Source: Bacteroidota bacterium (GTDB taxonomy: Bacteria; Bacteroidota; Ignavibacteria; Ignavibacteriales; Melioribacteraceae). Taken from it: DNA of 12,270 nucleotides. The stretch is from NCBI GenBank assembly GCA_023381535.1, contig JAMCSN010000019.1, positions 1 to 12,270 of the forward strand, in the 5' to 3' direction. The notes under the pieces are model-generated. The model searched no databases and was not told the DNA's origin. It saw only the letters and a list, made by a program, of their open reading frames with translations. The translations under genes and the position numbers were made by a program. Positions 1 through 6,240 of the stretch are shown in pieces (the first letter of the stretch is position 1; the number at the start of each line of letters is the position of its first letter).

Positions 1-1089
1 CCATCCGTCGCGTTCGCTGACCCACGTAAATTCTTTTCCTTCGTTGAACCAATGCATATCGTCAACAACATCAACCCAGGCTTTATCGGTATCGGTAAGA
101 ATAGATTTTACATCTCCCGATTTTATACCGCAGAGCATAACTTGAAGTGTGTCTTGTAGTCTATTTAAATGTTGAACTGAAATTTCATCCGAACTTTCAG
201 CCCAATCCATTCTTGCGATGTAGTTGTTCCTCGGATCACCGGGAACCTTCATCCAAACGGTTTGTCCGCCGTCGGCGCTAACAACACCAACTTTACATGC
301 GGAGTTTGTTGTTCCAACTTTAGGATATTGAACAGGTTTTACGAACGAATAAAGCGAATCGGTATCATCGATCAAAAGAAAATCTTTTACGCCGGAAGCA
401 TCGAGCTGCCAGTATGCGATGTGCTTGCTGTCGGGACTCCAACGGAATCCGTCTCGGTCATCAAGTTCTTCTTCATAGACCCAATCGAATGTTCCGTTGA
501 TAGTCGTTGTTGAACCATCGAATGTTAGTTGTGTGATTTTTCCATCTGATAAGTTCTCGGCATAAAGATTATGTTCGCTGACGTACCCTACCATTTTGTT
601 GTCTGGAGAAAATTTTGCGAACATCAACGAGGAAGGTTTTGCTTTGCCACCAAGCTTCAGAAGTTTATGTGTGTTGAGATTTAGAACATAATAATCTCCG
701 CGGGTGTTGTAACGCCAAACGCGTGCTGTATTTGTAAATATCAAAAGTATTGTTTTATCCGGCGACCATTCGTAATTGTCGATTGACAGCGGTTCTTTTG
801 AACCTTCCGGAATTAGCAATGAACTTGGGACTAGAATTTCTCTGTTGCCGGTTTCGGTATTATATTTTACAATGTCTCTTCCTCCAACAGAATCTTTTGA
901 TGCCTCAAGAGTTGTATAACTTTTCCCGTTATCAATAAACTGTACCGGACCGAATCTATCTCCCGAAAATTCACGGCTGTTAAAAAGCCGGTTCAAGTTC
1001 AGAATGGATTTATCCTCGGTTTGCGCCACCAGCGGTTGGAAATAGAGGAGGATTAGAATAAAAATCAAAAACTGTTTAAGTGGTTTCAT
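1..1089 (-). CDS. DPP-IV-like S9 family serine peptidase, N-terminal part (cut by left window edge)
   Basis: The visible 363 residues run in frame from an ATG at 1089 to the left edge without a stop. They hold a signal peptide (residues 1-22, ending LVAQ) and most of a beta-propeller domain of the dipeptidyl peptidase IV N-terminal type. The diagnostic motif WVYEEEL is at residues 203-209; its last two glutamates correspond to the pair that anchors the substrate amino terminus in human DPP4. Propeller phrases such as EWSPD (107-111), RWSPDSKHIAYW (216-227) and FTWVSERDGW (354-363) support the family. The alpha/beta-hydrolase domain with the catalytic Ser-Asp-His triad would lie outside the window. 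The enzyme would be exported and release N-terminal dipeptides from peptides. GAAGG lies 6 nt before the ATG. The gene is separated by 120 bases from the hydrolase operon upstream, so it probably has its own promoter. Family assignment is confident; substrate is not. Confidence 0.92.
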   Translation of the reverse strand, partial: MKPLKQFLIFILILLYFQPLVAQTEDKSILNLNRLFNSREFSGDRFGPVQFIDNGKSYTTLEASKDSVGGRDIVKYNTETGNREILVPSSLLIPEGSKEPLSIDNYEWSPDKTILLIFTNTARVWRYNTRGDYYVLNLNTHKLLKLGGKAKPSSLMFAKFSPDNKMVGYVSEHNLYAENLSDGKITQLTFDGSTTTINGTFDWVYEEELDDRDGFRWSPDSKHIAYWQLDASGVKDFLLIDDTDSLYSFVKPVQYPKVGTTNSACKVGVVSADGGQTVWMKVPGDPRNNYIARMDWAESSDEISVQHLNRLQDTLQVMLCGIKSGDVKSILTDTDKAWVDVVDDMHWFNEGKEFTWVSERDGW

Positions 1090-1201
1090 GATATGCCTTC
1101 AGCTTTTTGTTTGAAAATACTCGCCGATTTAGACGGGGCAAGAATTCTTCTGTTTCTTTAGTTGGAACAAAATATCAATTTTCTTTGGAATTAATGCAAC
1201 G

Positions 1202-1223
1202 AAAAAAAATCAGTTGGAAACTG
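1202..1223 (-). terminator. Possible short intrinsic terminator at the end of the hydrolase operon
   Basis: On the minus strand the last codons of the hydrolase gene form a small hairpin (CAGTT, loop TCC, AACTG), followed directly by A and eight T residues. The TGA stop is inside the 3' arm and tail. The stem has only five base pairs, so it is weak; the T tract is the main support. Confidence 0.4.
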
Positions 1224-1959
1224 CAAATGCAAAATCGGCTGTAAAACCGGAGTGTGCGCTGAAGATGTATTTAATACCTTTCAACTTTGCAACCCTTTCA
1301 ATTGATTTTTTCATTTGACCGATATCCATCGCAAGAAATTTTCTGTTTGGCAAAGCAATCTTTCCGTCTTTGATTCTGAACGCATCGCCTATAAACAAAT
1401 ATTTTTCATCAATGATATATCCCATCGATCCAAGTGTATGACCGGTCAAAGAAATACATTTTATTTTTCGGTTGTCAATTATAAACGAATCATTGTCGCT
1501 AACTAGAGAGTACTTTTTAAAGTAATTTGAATTTTTGATGAAAGGAAGAAACCTAAACCGCGGAATGCCTTGTTCAATCATCTCATTTTCTTTTTTTGGA
1601 AAATAAACGTCGGCTTTTGAAAATAAGTCGCCGACATTCTGATGATCTTTATCGGAGTGCGTAATCAAAATCGCGTTCACCTCTTCCGGTTTAATTCTAT
1701 TATACTCTAGACCTCTTGTAACTATTGCTTTGTCAAACCCCGTATCAATGGCGATGTAACCTTTGTCGGTTTTCACAAGGTACATCGTCGAAATTAGATC
1801 GTTAATAACTATAACATCGCCGGTAAGACGAACAGTTAGTTCTTCGTTGTAATGATAATAGAGATAGTAAACTATTCCGTAGGTTACACACGCAAGCAAA
1901 AGTGCAGAAATAAATATTAGTATGATTTTAGATGCAGCTTTATGCAAATTGCTTTTCAC
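1210..1959 (-). CDS. Membrane-anchored metallo-beta-lactamase-fold hydrolase
   Basis: This 249-residue protein has one N-terminal membrane segment (about residues 11-34) and then a metallo-beta-lactamase fold, probably outside the cytoplasm. Visible metal ligands are H101, D105 and H106 in the motif THSDKDHQN, H174 in TGHTLGS, D192 in FIGDAF and H236 in FSAHSG. The usual HxHxDH motif has Asp103 in place of the second His, as in a known subgroup of hydrolases with THSDxDH. The start is GTG at 1959, supported by AAGGA nine bases upstream; it lies inside the end of the preceding membrane-protein gene, with a 20-base overlap. This gene is last of four in the unit and is followed by a short hairpin plus T tract. 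The fold is confident; the substrate cannot be told. Class B antibiotic beta-lactamase activity is unlikely given the membrane anchor and motif variant. Confidence 0.88.
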   Translation of the reverse strand: MKSNLHKAASKIILIFISALLLACVTYGIVYYLYYHYNEELTVRLTGDVIVINDLISTMYLVKTDKGYIAIDTGFDKAIVTRGLEYNRIKPEEVNAILITHSDKDHQNVGDLFSKADVYFPKKENEMIEQGIPRFRFLPFIKNSNYFKKYSLVSDNDSFIIDNRKIKCISLTGHTLGSMGYIIDEKYLFIGDAFRIKDGKIALPNRKFLAMDIGQMKKSIERVAKLKGIKYIFSAHSGFTADFAFAVSN

Positions 1960-2767
1960 TATCCCGAATCCTTACCAGCTCTTTCTGGCTTGCGACAAAA
2001 AATATTTTGTGGAAGATTTCAAAGATTGCAATTGAAACCAGCGCGGCACTTAAATAAAACACGTACAACACCTTTGTGCCGTGGATTAAACCAAAAATAA
2101 GTGCGGGGTTACCACCATAACTTATATTGCGAATGTTCAAAACGTAATAGCCGACAAATTCAAACGCCAGCAATCCTGCAAAAAACCAGAGCCATGAAAC
2201 GAATAACCGTACATAAATATTTTTAATCGAACGTTTGAAGAAGAAATAAAATTCATTGTGTGCTATTAAACCGACGAACCATAAAACGAACGCCCACCAG
2301 TTTAGTCCTGGAGAATTGAAAAACGGCTGGTTGTAGTGATACTGATAATTTCCTACCCACACAAATGCCACGGTAAATGCGGAGTAACACGCTACTATGT
2401 GTACGTAAAGCGGAAGATGAAGCAAATGTAAGTTAAACATTTTTTTTTCTTTAAGCAGATACTGACCTATGAAGCCGCCTAAATAACCAACAACGATATC
2501 AGTGAATTGATCTTTAAAAGTTTCTGGTTTGAATAGATGCAGCGCGAGAAAGACTAATACGATTTCTATTACCTCATATGAAACAAGGATTAGTGATAGT
2601 AACAACCAGCGGCGTTTTATCCCCCAAAATGTGAAAAGAATAAATAACCCAATACTGCTGTAGATGTGAACTAATGACCAATAATCAAAAAAGAAGAGTG
2701 AACTCTGATAGATTCTAGTATAAAGCCACGCTGTATTATCGCGAATCCAATTTACAATTAATTCCAT
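1940..2767 (-). CDS. Multi-pass membrane protein of unknown function (about seven helices)
   Basis: The 275-residue product is very hydrophobic. Likely membrane segments lie near residues 36-50, 54-76, 89-105, 119-138, 157-175, 187-210 and 232-256, followed by a charged C-terminal tail. Acidic residues near and between helices form a pattern E65-x2-E68, then D86-x3-D90-x3-G94-x2-G97. This loosely resembles VanZ-like or DUF2238-like membrane proteins, but the resemblance is too weak for a name. Start is ATG at 2767, 10 bases after the stop of the upstream small membrane-protein gene. No strong ribosome binding site is visible, which suggests translational coupling. The stop TAA overlaps the start of the downstream hydrolase by 20 bases. 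The close packing suggests the membrane proteins, lipoprotein and hydrolase act together at the envelope. Confidence 0.8.
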   Translation of the reverse strand: MELIVNWIRDNTAWLYTRIYQSSLFFFDYWSLVHIYSSIGLFILFTFWGIKRRWLLLSLILVSYEVIEIVLVFLALHLFKPETFKDQFTDIVVGYLGGFIGQYLLKEKKMFNLHLLHLPLYVHIVACYSAFTVAFVWVGNYQYHYNQPFFNSPGLNWWAFVLWFVGLIAHNEFYFFFKRSIKNIYVRLFVSWLWFFAGLLAFEFVGYYVLNIRNISYGGNPALIFGLIHGTKVLYVFYLSAALVSIAIFEIFHKIFFVASQKELVRIRDSEKQFA

Positions 2768-2777
2768 AGCTGGAAAA

Positions 2778-3287
2778 TTATTCTTCTTTAGTCAAAGGAT
2801 AATTTCTTTCTGAAGTCGTTCTCTTGTGAATGTTGTACTTGAAAATTATCAGGTAAAACAAAAACGGGGTAAACAAGTTTACCATCATCACTTCAACAAA
2901 CCCGATTCCAAAAACAAAGAAAATAGAAATGATCAGGAAAATAGTGTTAACGTAGAATGCAGTTATGAGCGAGCGTAATCGCAGATTGGATACGTCTTGA
3001 TTTTCTTCTTCCTCTTTTGAAAATGTGATAAACAATAATCCGACTAAAGTGAGCAACGCCGCCGTTTCTTCCGTCAAATTATTTCTGATGACGACAAACG
3101 TTTTTGTCTCAAAGAAAGATGAATAGATTGCGAAAGTTTTGAGATCAAGAATTTGCAGTTTGATACCGTAATAAAATCGTATGATGGACAACATTGCGCC
3201 GCCAGTCACCAAAGTCCATCCTGCAAATCTATAATTGCGGTGTAGCAGTAGAAATTGCTCGCCGATAGAATCTACCTCGTTAATCAA
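2778..3287 (-). CDS. Small integral membrane protein of unknown function, TTG start
   Basis: The 169-residue protein has about four membrane segments (roughly residues 21-37, 75-90, 106-128 and 130-150) and a cluster of glutamates at 92-95 between helices. No family is recognised. The most plausible start is TTG at 3287: TTGA forms a 4-nt overlap with the TGA stop of the upstream lipoprotein gene, a classic coupling arrangement. The first internal ATG (residue 32) would delete part of the first hydrophobic segment. No clear ribosome binding site precedes the TTG. It is the second gene of the four-gene unit, so a role tied to the lipoprotein and the hydrolase is inferred from position only. 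Confidence 0.72.
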   Translation of the reverse strand: MINEVDSIGEQFLLLHRNYRFAGWTLVTGGAMLSIIRFYYGIKLQILDLKTFAIYSSFFETKTFVVIRNNLTEETAALLTLVGLLFITFSKEEEENQDVSNLRLRSLITAFYVNTIFLIISIFFVFGIGFVEVMMVNLFTPFLFYLIIFKYNIHKRTTSERNYPLTKEE

Positions 3288-3970
3288 TATTTTGACGGAT
3301 ATAAATATGTTCCGGCGGTTGAACCGTCTTCGAGCTGTGCTTCAACATAAACCAATCCAAATTTATGATTGGTTCTATAAACAAATTTTCTTACGCCGGG
3401 AATCCTTGAATCTTGTTCAGTCGCTATAGTCTTTATGTACATTCCGGAGTACGCAAAATCATCTGTTGTAGAAACAGCGGTAACTTTCCTGGTAATTGTT
3501 TTACCGTCAGACTTCGACATTTGATAAATATCTCCAACTTGACAGTCGTACTTTGCAATTGTATGCGCTTTTCCATCTTTATTAAAATAATCTTGTATCC
3601 CTTCCGAAGTAATCTTGTAGTTTATTTGTGCATTTATTTTTCCAGAAGCATCTTTAAATGATGACGGAATATAATTGTTAATTTTTTGCAGATCGGCAGA
3701 TTTGGTTAAATCGGCAGTCACTTTGTAAGTAGCAACGCCATTTTCATTTTTGACGATGCTTATTGATGAGCTGATATTATATGACTTGCCGCCCACGACT
3801 ACAGATGTGCCAACAGTATTACCAACCTGATTTAAAGGAAGATTTGTATCGCCAGCAATTGTGTTGGGATCTTTGTTTTGATTATCGTTAAGGATAGAAT
3901 TTATTTTGTCGCATGAGAGTAAAAACGCTACTAACAAAACTATCGGTAAAAACCAGAATAATTTTTTCAT
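3284..3970 (-). CDS. Lipoprotein of unknown function
   Basis: The 228-residue product begins with a lipoprotein signal: positive n-region, hydrophobic core and lipobox LLSC with the lipidated cysteine at residue 20. A low-complexity, Asn- and Asp-rich linker follows (about residues 21-50), then a beta-rich globular region of no recognised family. The start chosen is ATG at 3970 because GGAGGA lies just upstream and the signal peptide begins there. Another in-frame ATG at 3994 would put the ribosome binding site inside the coding region and add eight unlikely residues. It is the first gene of the four-gene minus-strand unit, and its TGA overlaps the TTG start of the next gene. The protein is expected on the periplasmic side of the inner or outer membrane. 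Confidence 0.8.
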   Translation of the reverse strand: MKKLFWFLPIVLLVAFLLSCDKINSILNDNQNKDPNTIAGDTNLPLNQVGNTVGTSVVVGGKSYNISSSISIVKNENGVATYKVTADLTKSADLQKINNYIPSSFKDASGKINAQINYKITSEGIQDYFNKDGKAHTIAKYDCQVGDIYQMSKSDGKTITRKVTAVSTTDDFAYSGMYIKTIATEQDSRIPGVRKFVYRTNHKFGLVYVEAQLEDGSTAGTYLYPSKY

Positions 3971-4298
3971 AGATCCTCCATTGATTAGATTCATTTTGTG
4001 AATAACTTAAAATTTTGTTTATGTATACGCAATAAAAATCACACAGCAGAAGAAAAAAAAGAAAACACACCAACTGTCCGACTATAGAGAAACTTATCGA
4101 ATTCTCATGAAAAAGTTGCAGGAAAAATAGGGGATGATAATCAATTAGATAGGAAGAATATTTTGAAAGTCGGGTTACAATGGTTTGTCGCGAAACGCTT
4201 CAGTGTGATTGATTTGGATTCTAGTCGCTCTCGTTCCAAATCATGCACTGAAGAGACCCAAACAGATCATTAGTTAGATAATATTGAATGACAACTTG
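3971..4298. other. Intergenic region between the lipoprotein operon and tRNA-Arg
   Basis: No convincing gene is seen in these 328 bases. The part nearest the lipoprotein gene (3971-4080) is AT-rich and must hold its promoter and leader, but no clear -35/-10 pair stands out. The part nearest the tRNA holds a long imperfect hairpin, listed separately. A short open frame across the hairpin on the plus strand has no ribosome binding site and no recognisable protein sequence. Confidence 0.6.
4198..4253. repeat. Long imperfect palindrome (two-part stem hairpin)
   Basis: An outer 8-bp perfect stem (CTTCAGTG at 4198-4205 with CACTGAAG at 4246-4253) encloses a small asymmetric internal loop. Inside is a 9-bp perfect stem (TGATTTGGA at 4210-4218 with TCCAAATCA at 4235-4243) around a 16-base loop. 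It lies 45 bases downstream of the 3' end of the minus-strand tRNA-Arg. There is no adjacent T tract, so it is not a standard terminator. It could be a small repetitive element, a structured RNA or a protein-binding palindrome. Confidence 0.65.
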
Positions 4299-4370
4299 CA
4301 CCCCTGACAGGAATCGAACCTGTACCTCGAGCTCCGGAGGCTCGCGTTCTATCCTTTGAACTACAGGGGC
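4299..4370 (-). tRNA. tRNA-Arg (anticodon CCG)
   Basis: A full cloverleaf can be folded on the minus strand. The acceptor stem is GCCCCTG with CAGGGGT (the first pair is G-U). The D stem is GTTC/GAAC and the anticodon stem is CGAGC/GCTCG with loop CTCCGGA. The variable loop has 4 bases, and the T stem is ACAGG/CCTGT with loop TTCGATT. The anticodon CCG reads the arginine codon CGG. The discriminator base is G, and the 3' CCA is not encoded. The gene stands alone, not in a tRNA cluster. Confidence 0.95.
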
Positions 4371-4474
4371 AGTTTAATCAATTAAAGATATAAAGTTTGC
4401 AAATAATCTTCAGTTAATTTTTTAAGGAACTTTTAGATTCTGAAATAAATAGAAAGAGGAGAAATTTCTTCGTG

Positions 4475-4501
4475 TTGACTTTTATTTTTATTTGCTAATT
4501 T
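4475..4501 (+). promoter_or_regulatory. Possible promoter for the acidic-protein gene
   Basis: TTGACT at 4475-4480 resembles a -35 box. TGCTAATTT at 4493-4501 resembles an extended -10 box, after a short 15-base spacer. Transcription would begin near 4508, just before the GAGGA ribosome binding site at 4521-4525. That agrees with the GTG start at 4533 and argues against an earlier start. Confidence 0.35.
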
Positions 4502-4532
4502 TTCAGTGAGAATATTTTCAGAGGATGAAAAC

Positions 4533-5051
4533 GTGTCTAATCAGATGAACAAAATTACAAATGACGTTATTGCGGCTCTTAAAAAGTTTCCGGCTCCCGG
4601 AAAGAAATCCGGCTCGTTCTGGGATTTCATGAAGAGTCAGCTTGCCGACGACAGCACATGGGATCAGAGTCACCTTAAAGTTATTGAAAAAGAAATTGAT
4701 ACCCATCTCAGTAAGCTTGATAAAAAATCAATTACCGAATTATGGAAGAATACCGACGTCGGCGGGGGTAAATATGAATCGGAAAAGAAAGTTGAAACGA
4801 AAGAGATGAAAACCGATTTAACCGACGAGCTTATGGGAATGGTGATGGATAGAATGGATGACAATTATTCGTCGCGCGACAGCTATCATGCCGAAACAAG
4901 TTATTTTGAACCGGCAGCTAAAAGTGAAAATGGCGAAGAAGACTTTGATGAAGACAAGGAACCCGAAGTGGTAGATGAAGATCTTAATCTTGACGACGAT
5001 GAATTGTTTGATGATGAAGATCTTGACGATGATGAAGATTCACGTTTATAA
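4533..5051 (+). CDS. Hypothetical protein with a strongly acidic C-terminal tail
   Basis: The 172-residue product has no signal peptide or membrane segment and should be cytoplasmic. Residues 1-75 look helical (VIAALKKF, SFWDFMKSQL, LKVIEKEIDTHL). The middle is charged and Lys/Glu-rich. Residues 132-169 form a tail almost entirely of Asp and Glu (for example DDDELFDDEDLDDDED). No family is recognised. GTG at 4533 is chosen because GAGGA lies seven bases before it; an in-frame GTG at 4506 lacks a ribosome binding site. The 3' end overlaps the next gene by 20 bases, so the two are co-transcribed and probably coupled. Such tails in other proteins bind basic partners, but no function is proposed here. 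Confidence 0.75.
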   Translation: MSNQMNKITNDVIAALKKFPAPGKKSGSFWDFMKSQLADDSTWDQSHLKVIEKEIDTHLSKLDKKSITELWKNTDVGGGKYESEKKVETKEMKTDLTDELMGMVMDRMDDNYSSRDSYHAETSYFEPAAKSENGEEDFDEDKEPEVVDEDLNLDDDELFDDEDLDDDEDSRL

Positions 5052-5472
5052 ATTTTCTTTTATTCTGCTAATTCTTTTTTGCACAGTCATTCAAGCGCAA
5101 GAGAAAACCAGCAGGCAAAACGCCGATACAACCGGCGCCATTCTGAATCCCGGTTCGGTTACTGAACCCAACAATAAATTAGATTCCTTTTCTTCTTACG
5201 AGAAAAAATTTTTTATTCCACCATCCCCGGCTTTTTCGTTCGATAAGTCTTCCATCATGCTTCGAACCCGACTGCAACTGGGTGAAATGATAATTGAAGA
5301 CCCCATCAAGACAAATTTCAGATTGAGTATTCTTAATCCGCTTCATCAAAAGTATGTTGAATCACAAAGCATGAAAGAATTAAAATATATTCTCGGAGCG
5401 GTTCAAGCCGGGGCAGTGGGTTACATGGCATATCAGCACTTGAAGAAGTACGGATTTCTGAAAAGGAAATAA
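5032..5472 (+). CDS. Small exported protein of unknown function
   Basis: The 146-residue product begins with a signal peptide (residues 1-23, hydrophobic core FSFILLILFCTVI, likely cleavage after QAQ). The mature part is about 123 residues and contains a proline- and serine-containing stretch (62-72). Near the C-terminus a moderately hydrophobic segment (119-136), rich in small residues, is followed by a basic end (LKKYGFLKRK). That segment could be a membrane anchor or amphipathic helix. The start ATG at 5032 lies in the Asp/Glu tail codons of the preceding gene. An in-frame ATG at 4975 would put an unlikely leader before the signal peptide. The gene ends at a strong bidirectional terminator. 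No family is recognised; function may be linked to its upstream partner. Confidence 0.75.
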   Translation: MKIHVYKFSFILLILFCTVIQAQEKTSRQNADTTGAILNPGSVTEPNNKLDSFSSYEKKFFIPPSPAFSFDKSSIMLRTRLQLGEMIIEDPIKTNFRLSILNPLHQKYVESQSMKELKYILGAVQAGAVGYMAYQHLKKYGFLKRK

Positions 5473-5487
5473 TTTCTCTAAAATAAA

Positions 5488-5518
5488 AAACCCGGGACAC
5501 AATTTGCGTTCCGGGTTT
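5488..5518. terminator. Bidirectional intrinsic terminator between convergent genes
   Basis: AAACCCGGGAC at 5488-5498 pairs with GTTCCGGGTTT at 5508-5518 (11 bp including one G-U) around a 9-base loop. The run of A before it gives a T tract for the minus-strand DUF1579 gene. It also sits 15 bases after the stop of the plus-strand gene, so it serves both directions, with the better tail on the minus strand. Confidence 0.88.
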
Positions 5519-5540
5519 CAAATGTAGTCTCACTGCAAGA

Positions 5541-6119
5541 TTACGATCTTGTATAATCAATCTGCATGGTTTTAACTTCTTTATCGCCGTCAATATTAAA
5601 CATCAGCATTTGAAAATGTTTATCGTCCACGGTTTTTATGACTGTTTTCATAGGCTGATCTTTTCCTGTCATTGGGTCTGTTGCCGAACCTTGGTAGACT
5701 ATTGTCTGTGTTGCATCTTCCCATTTTCCTTTCATGTATATCACGCCGGTTCCGAAATTATCAATCCATACACTAATGTATTCCTTGGTGGCGTTGTCAT
5801 AGGCGTCGAGTCCCATTCCTTCCATCGGCATTCCCATCATTGTGCCTTTGAAGTTAGATTTCAAATATCTTCCGCCAAGAATCATTTCGTAATCGGCGGT
5901 TCCATCAGACTTCATTTCCTTTCCGGAGGGATCGAAGATTGTAACCTCGGCTTTCCATGCGCCGGCCATTTTTGCAAACGATTGCTGAGCGGGACCAGGA
6001 GTCATATATTCCTGCCACTTCTTCATCATCTCTGCTTGATCACCCTGTTGAGCGAATGCAGATGAGAAGATGAAAAGAATCATCATAACAAACGCTGTTG
6101 TTATAATTCTTAATTTCAT
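5541..6119 (-). CDS. DUF1579 family exported protein
   Basis: The 192-residue product has a signal peptide (1-24, ending SSAFAQ). A DUF1579-type domain follows, with the typical order of features: an N-terminal helix with Met/Trp (MMKKWQEYMTPGPAQQ, 31-46), AGAWKAEV (52-59), the signature ILGGRYLKS (80-88), GLDAYDN...EYISVWIDNFGTG (103-125) and a G-W strand (KGKWED, 130-135). The family is common in FCB-group bacteria, probably forms a beta-barrel-like fold, and has no known biochemical role. The methionine-rich stretch MMGMPMEGMG (94-103) is part of the conserved region. The start is well supported: AAAGGAG lies six bases before the ATG. It is downstream of the transporter gene on the same strand, 121 bases away, so it may have its own promoter. 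Confidence 0.9.
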   Translation of the reverse strand: MKLRIITTAFVMMILFIFSSAFAQQGDQAEMMKKWQEYMTPGPAQQSFAKMAGAWKAEVTIFDPSGKEMKSDGTADYEMILGGRYLKSNFKGTMMGMPMEGMGLDAYDNATKEYISVWIDNFGTGVIYMKGKWEDATQTIVYQGSATDPMTGKDQPMKTVIKTVDDKHFQMLMFNIDGDKEVKTMQIDYTRS

Positions 6120-6240
6120 TTGAAGCTCCTTTCTTAAAAATTGTTTGGTGAGGAAATATAGACAAAGGCATGAAAGCTTTAAAGAAATAAAAACTTTTTT
6201 TGTTCAAAACCGGAAATCGTCGTCTGGAATTACATAAAAT

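Noticed and set aside
4135..4275. Short open frame on the plus strand across the palindrome near the tRNA
   Set aside because: There is no start with a ribosome binding site and no recognisable protein; the palindrome explains the sequence better.
4299..4370. tRNA-Arg as an attachment site of an integrated element
   Set aside because: No integrase gene and no repeated tRNA 3' end are seen in the window.
5610..6065. A 151-codon open frame on the plus strand
   Set aside because: It lies antisense to the DUF1579 gene, has Cys/His-rich content typical of a shadow frame, and has no ribosome binding site.
6120..6240. Terminator for the transporter gene
   Set aside because: The A and T runs here do not form a GC-containing stem; no credible terminator is visible before the DUF1579 gene.
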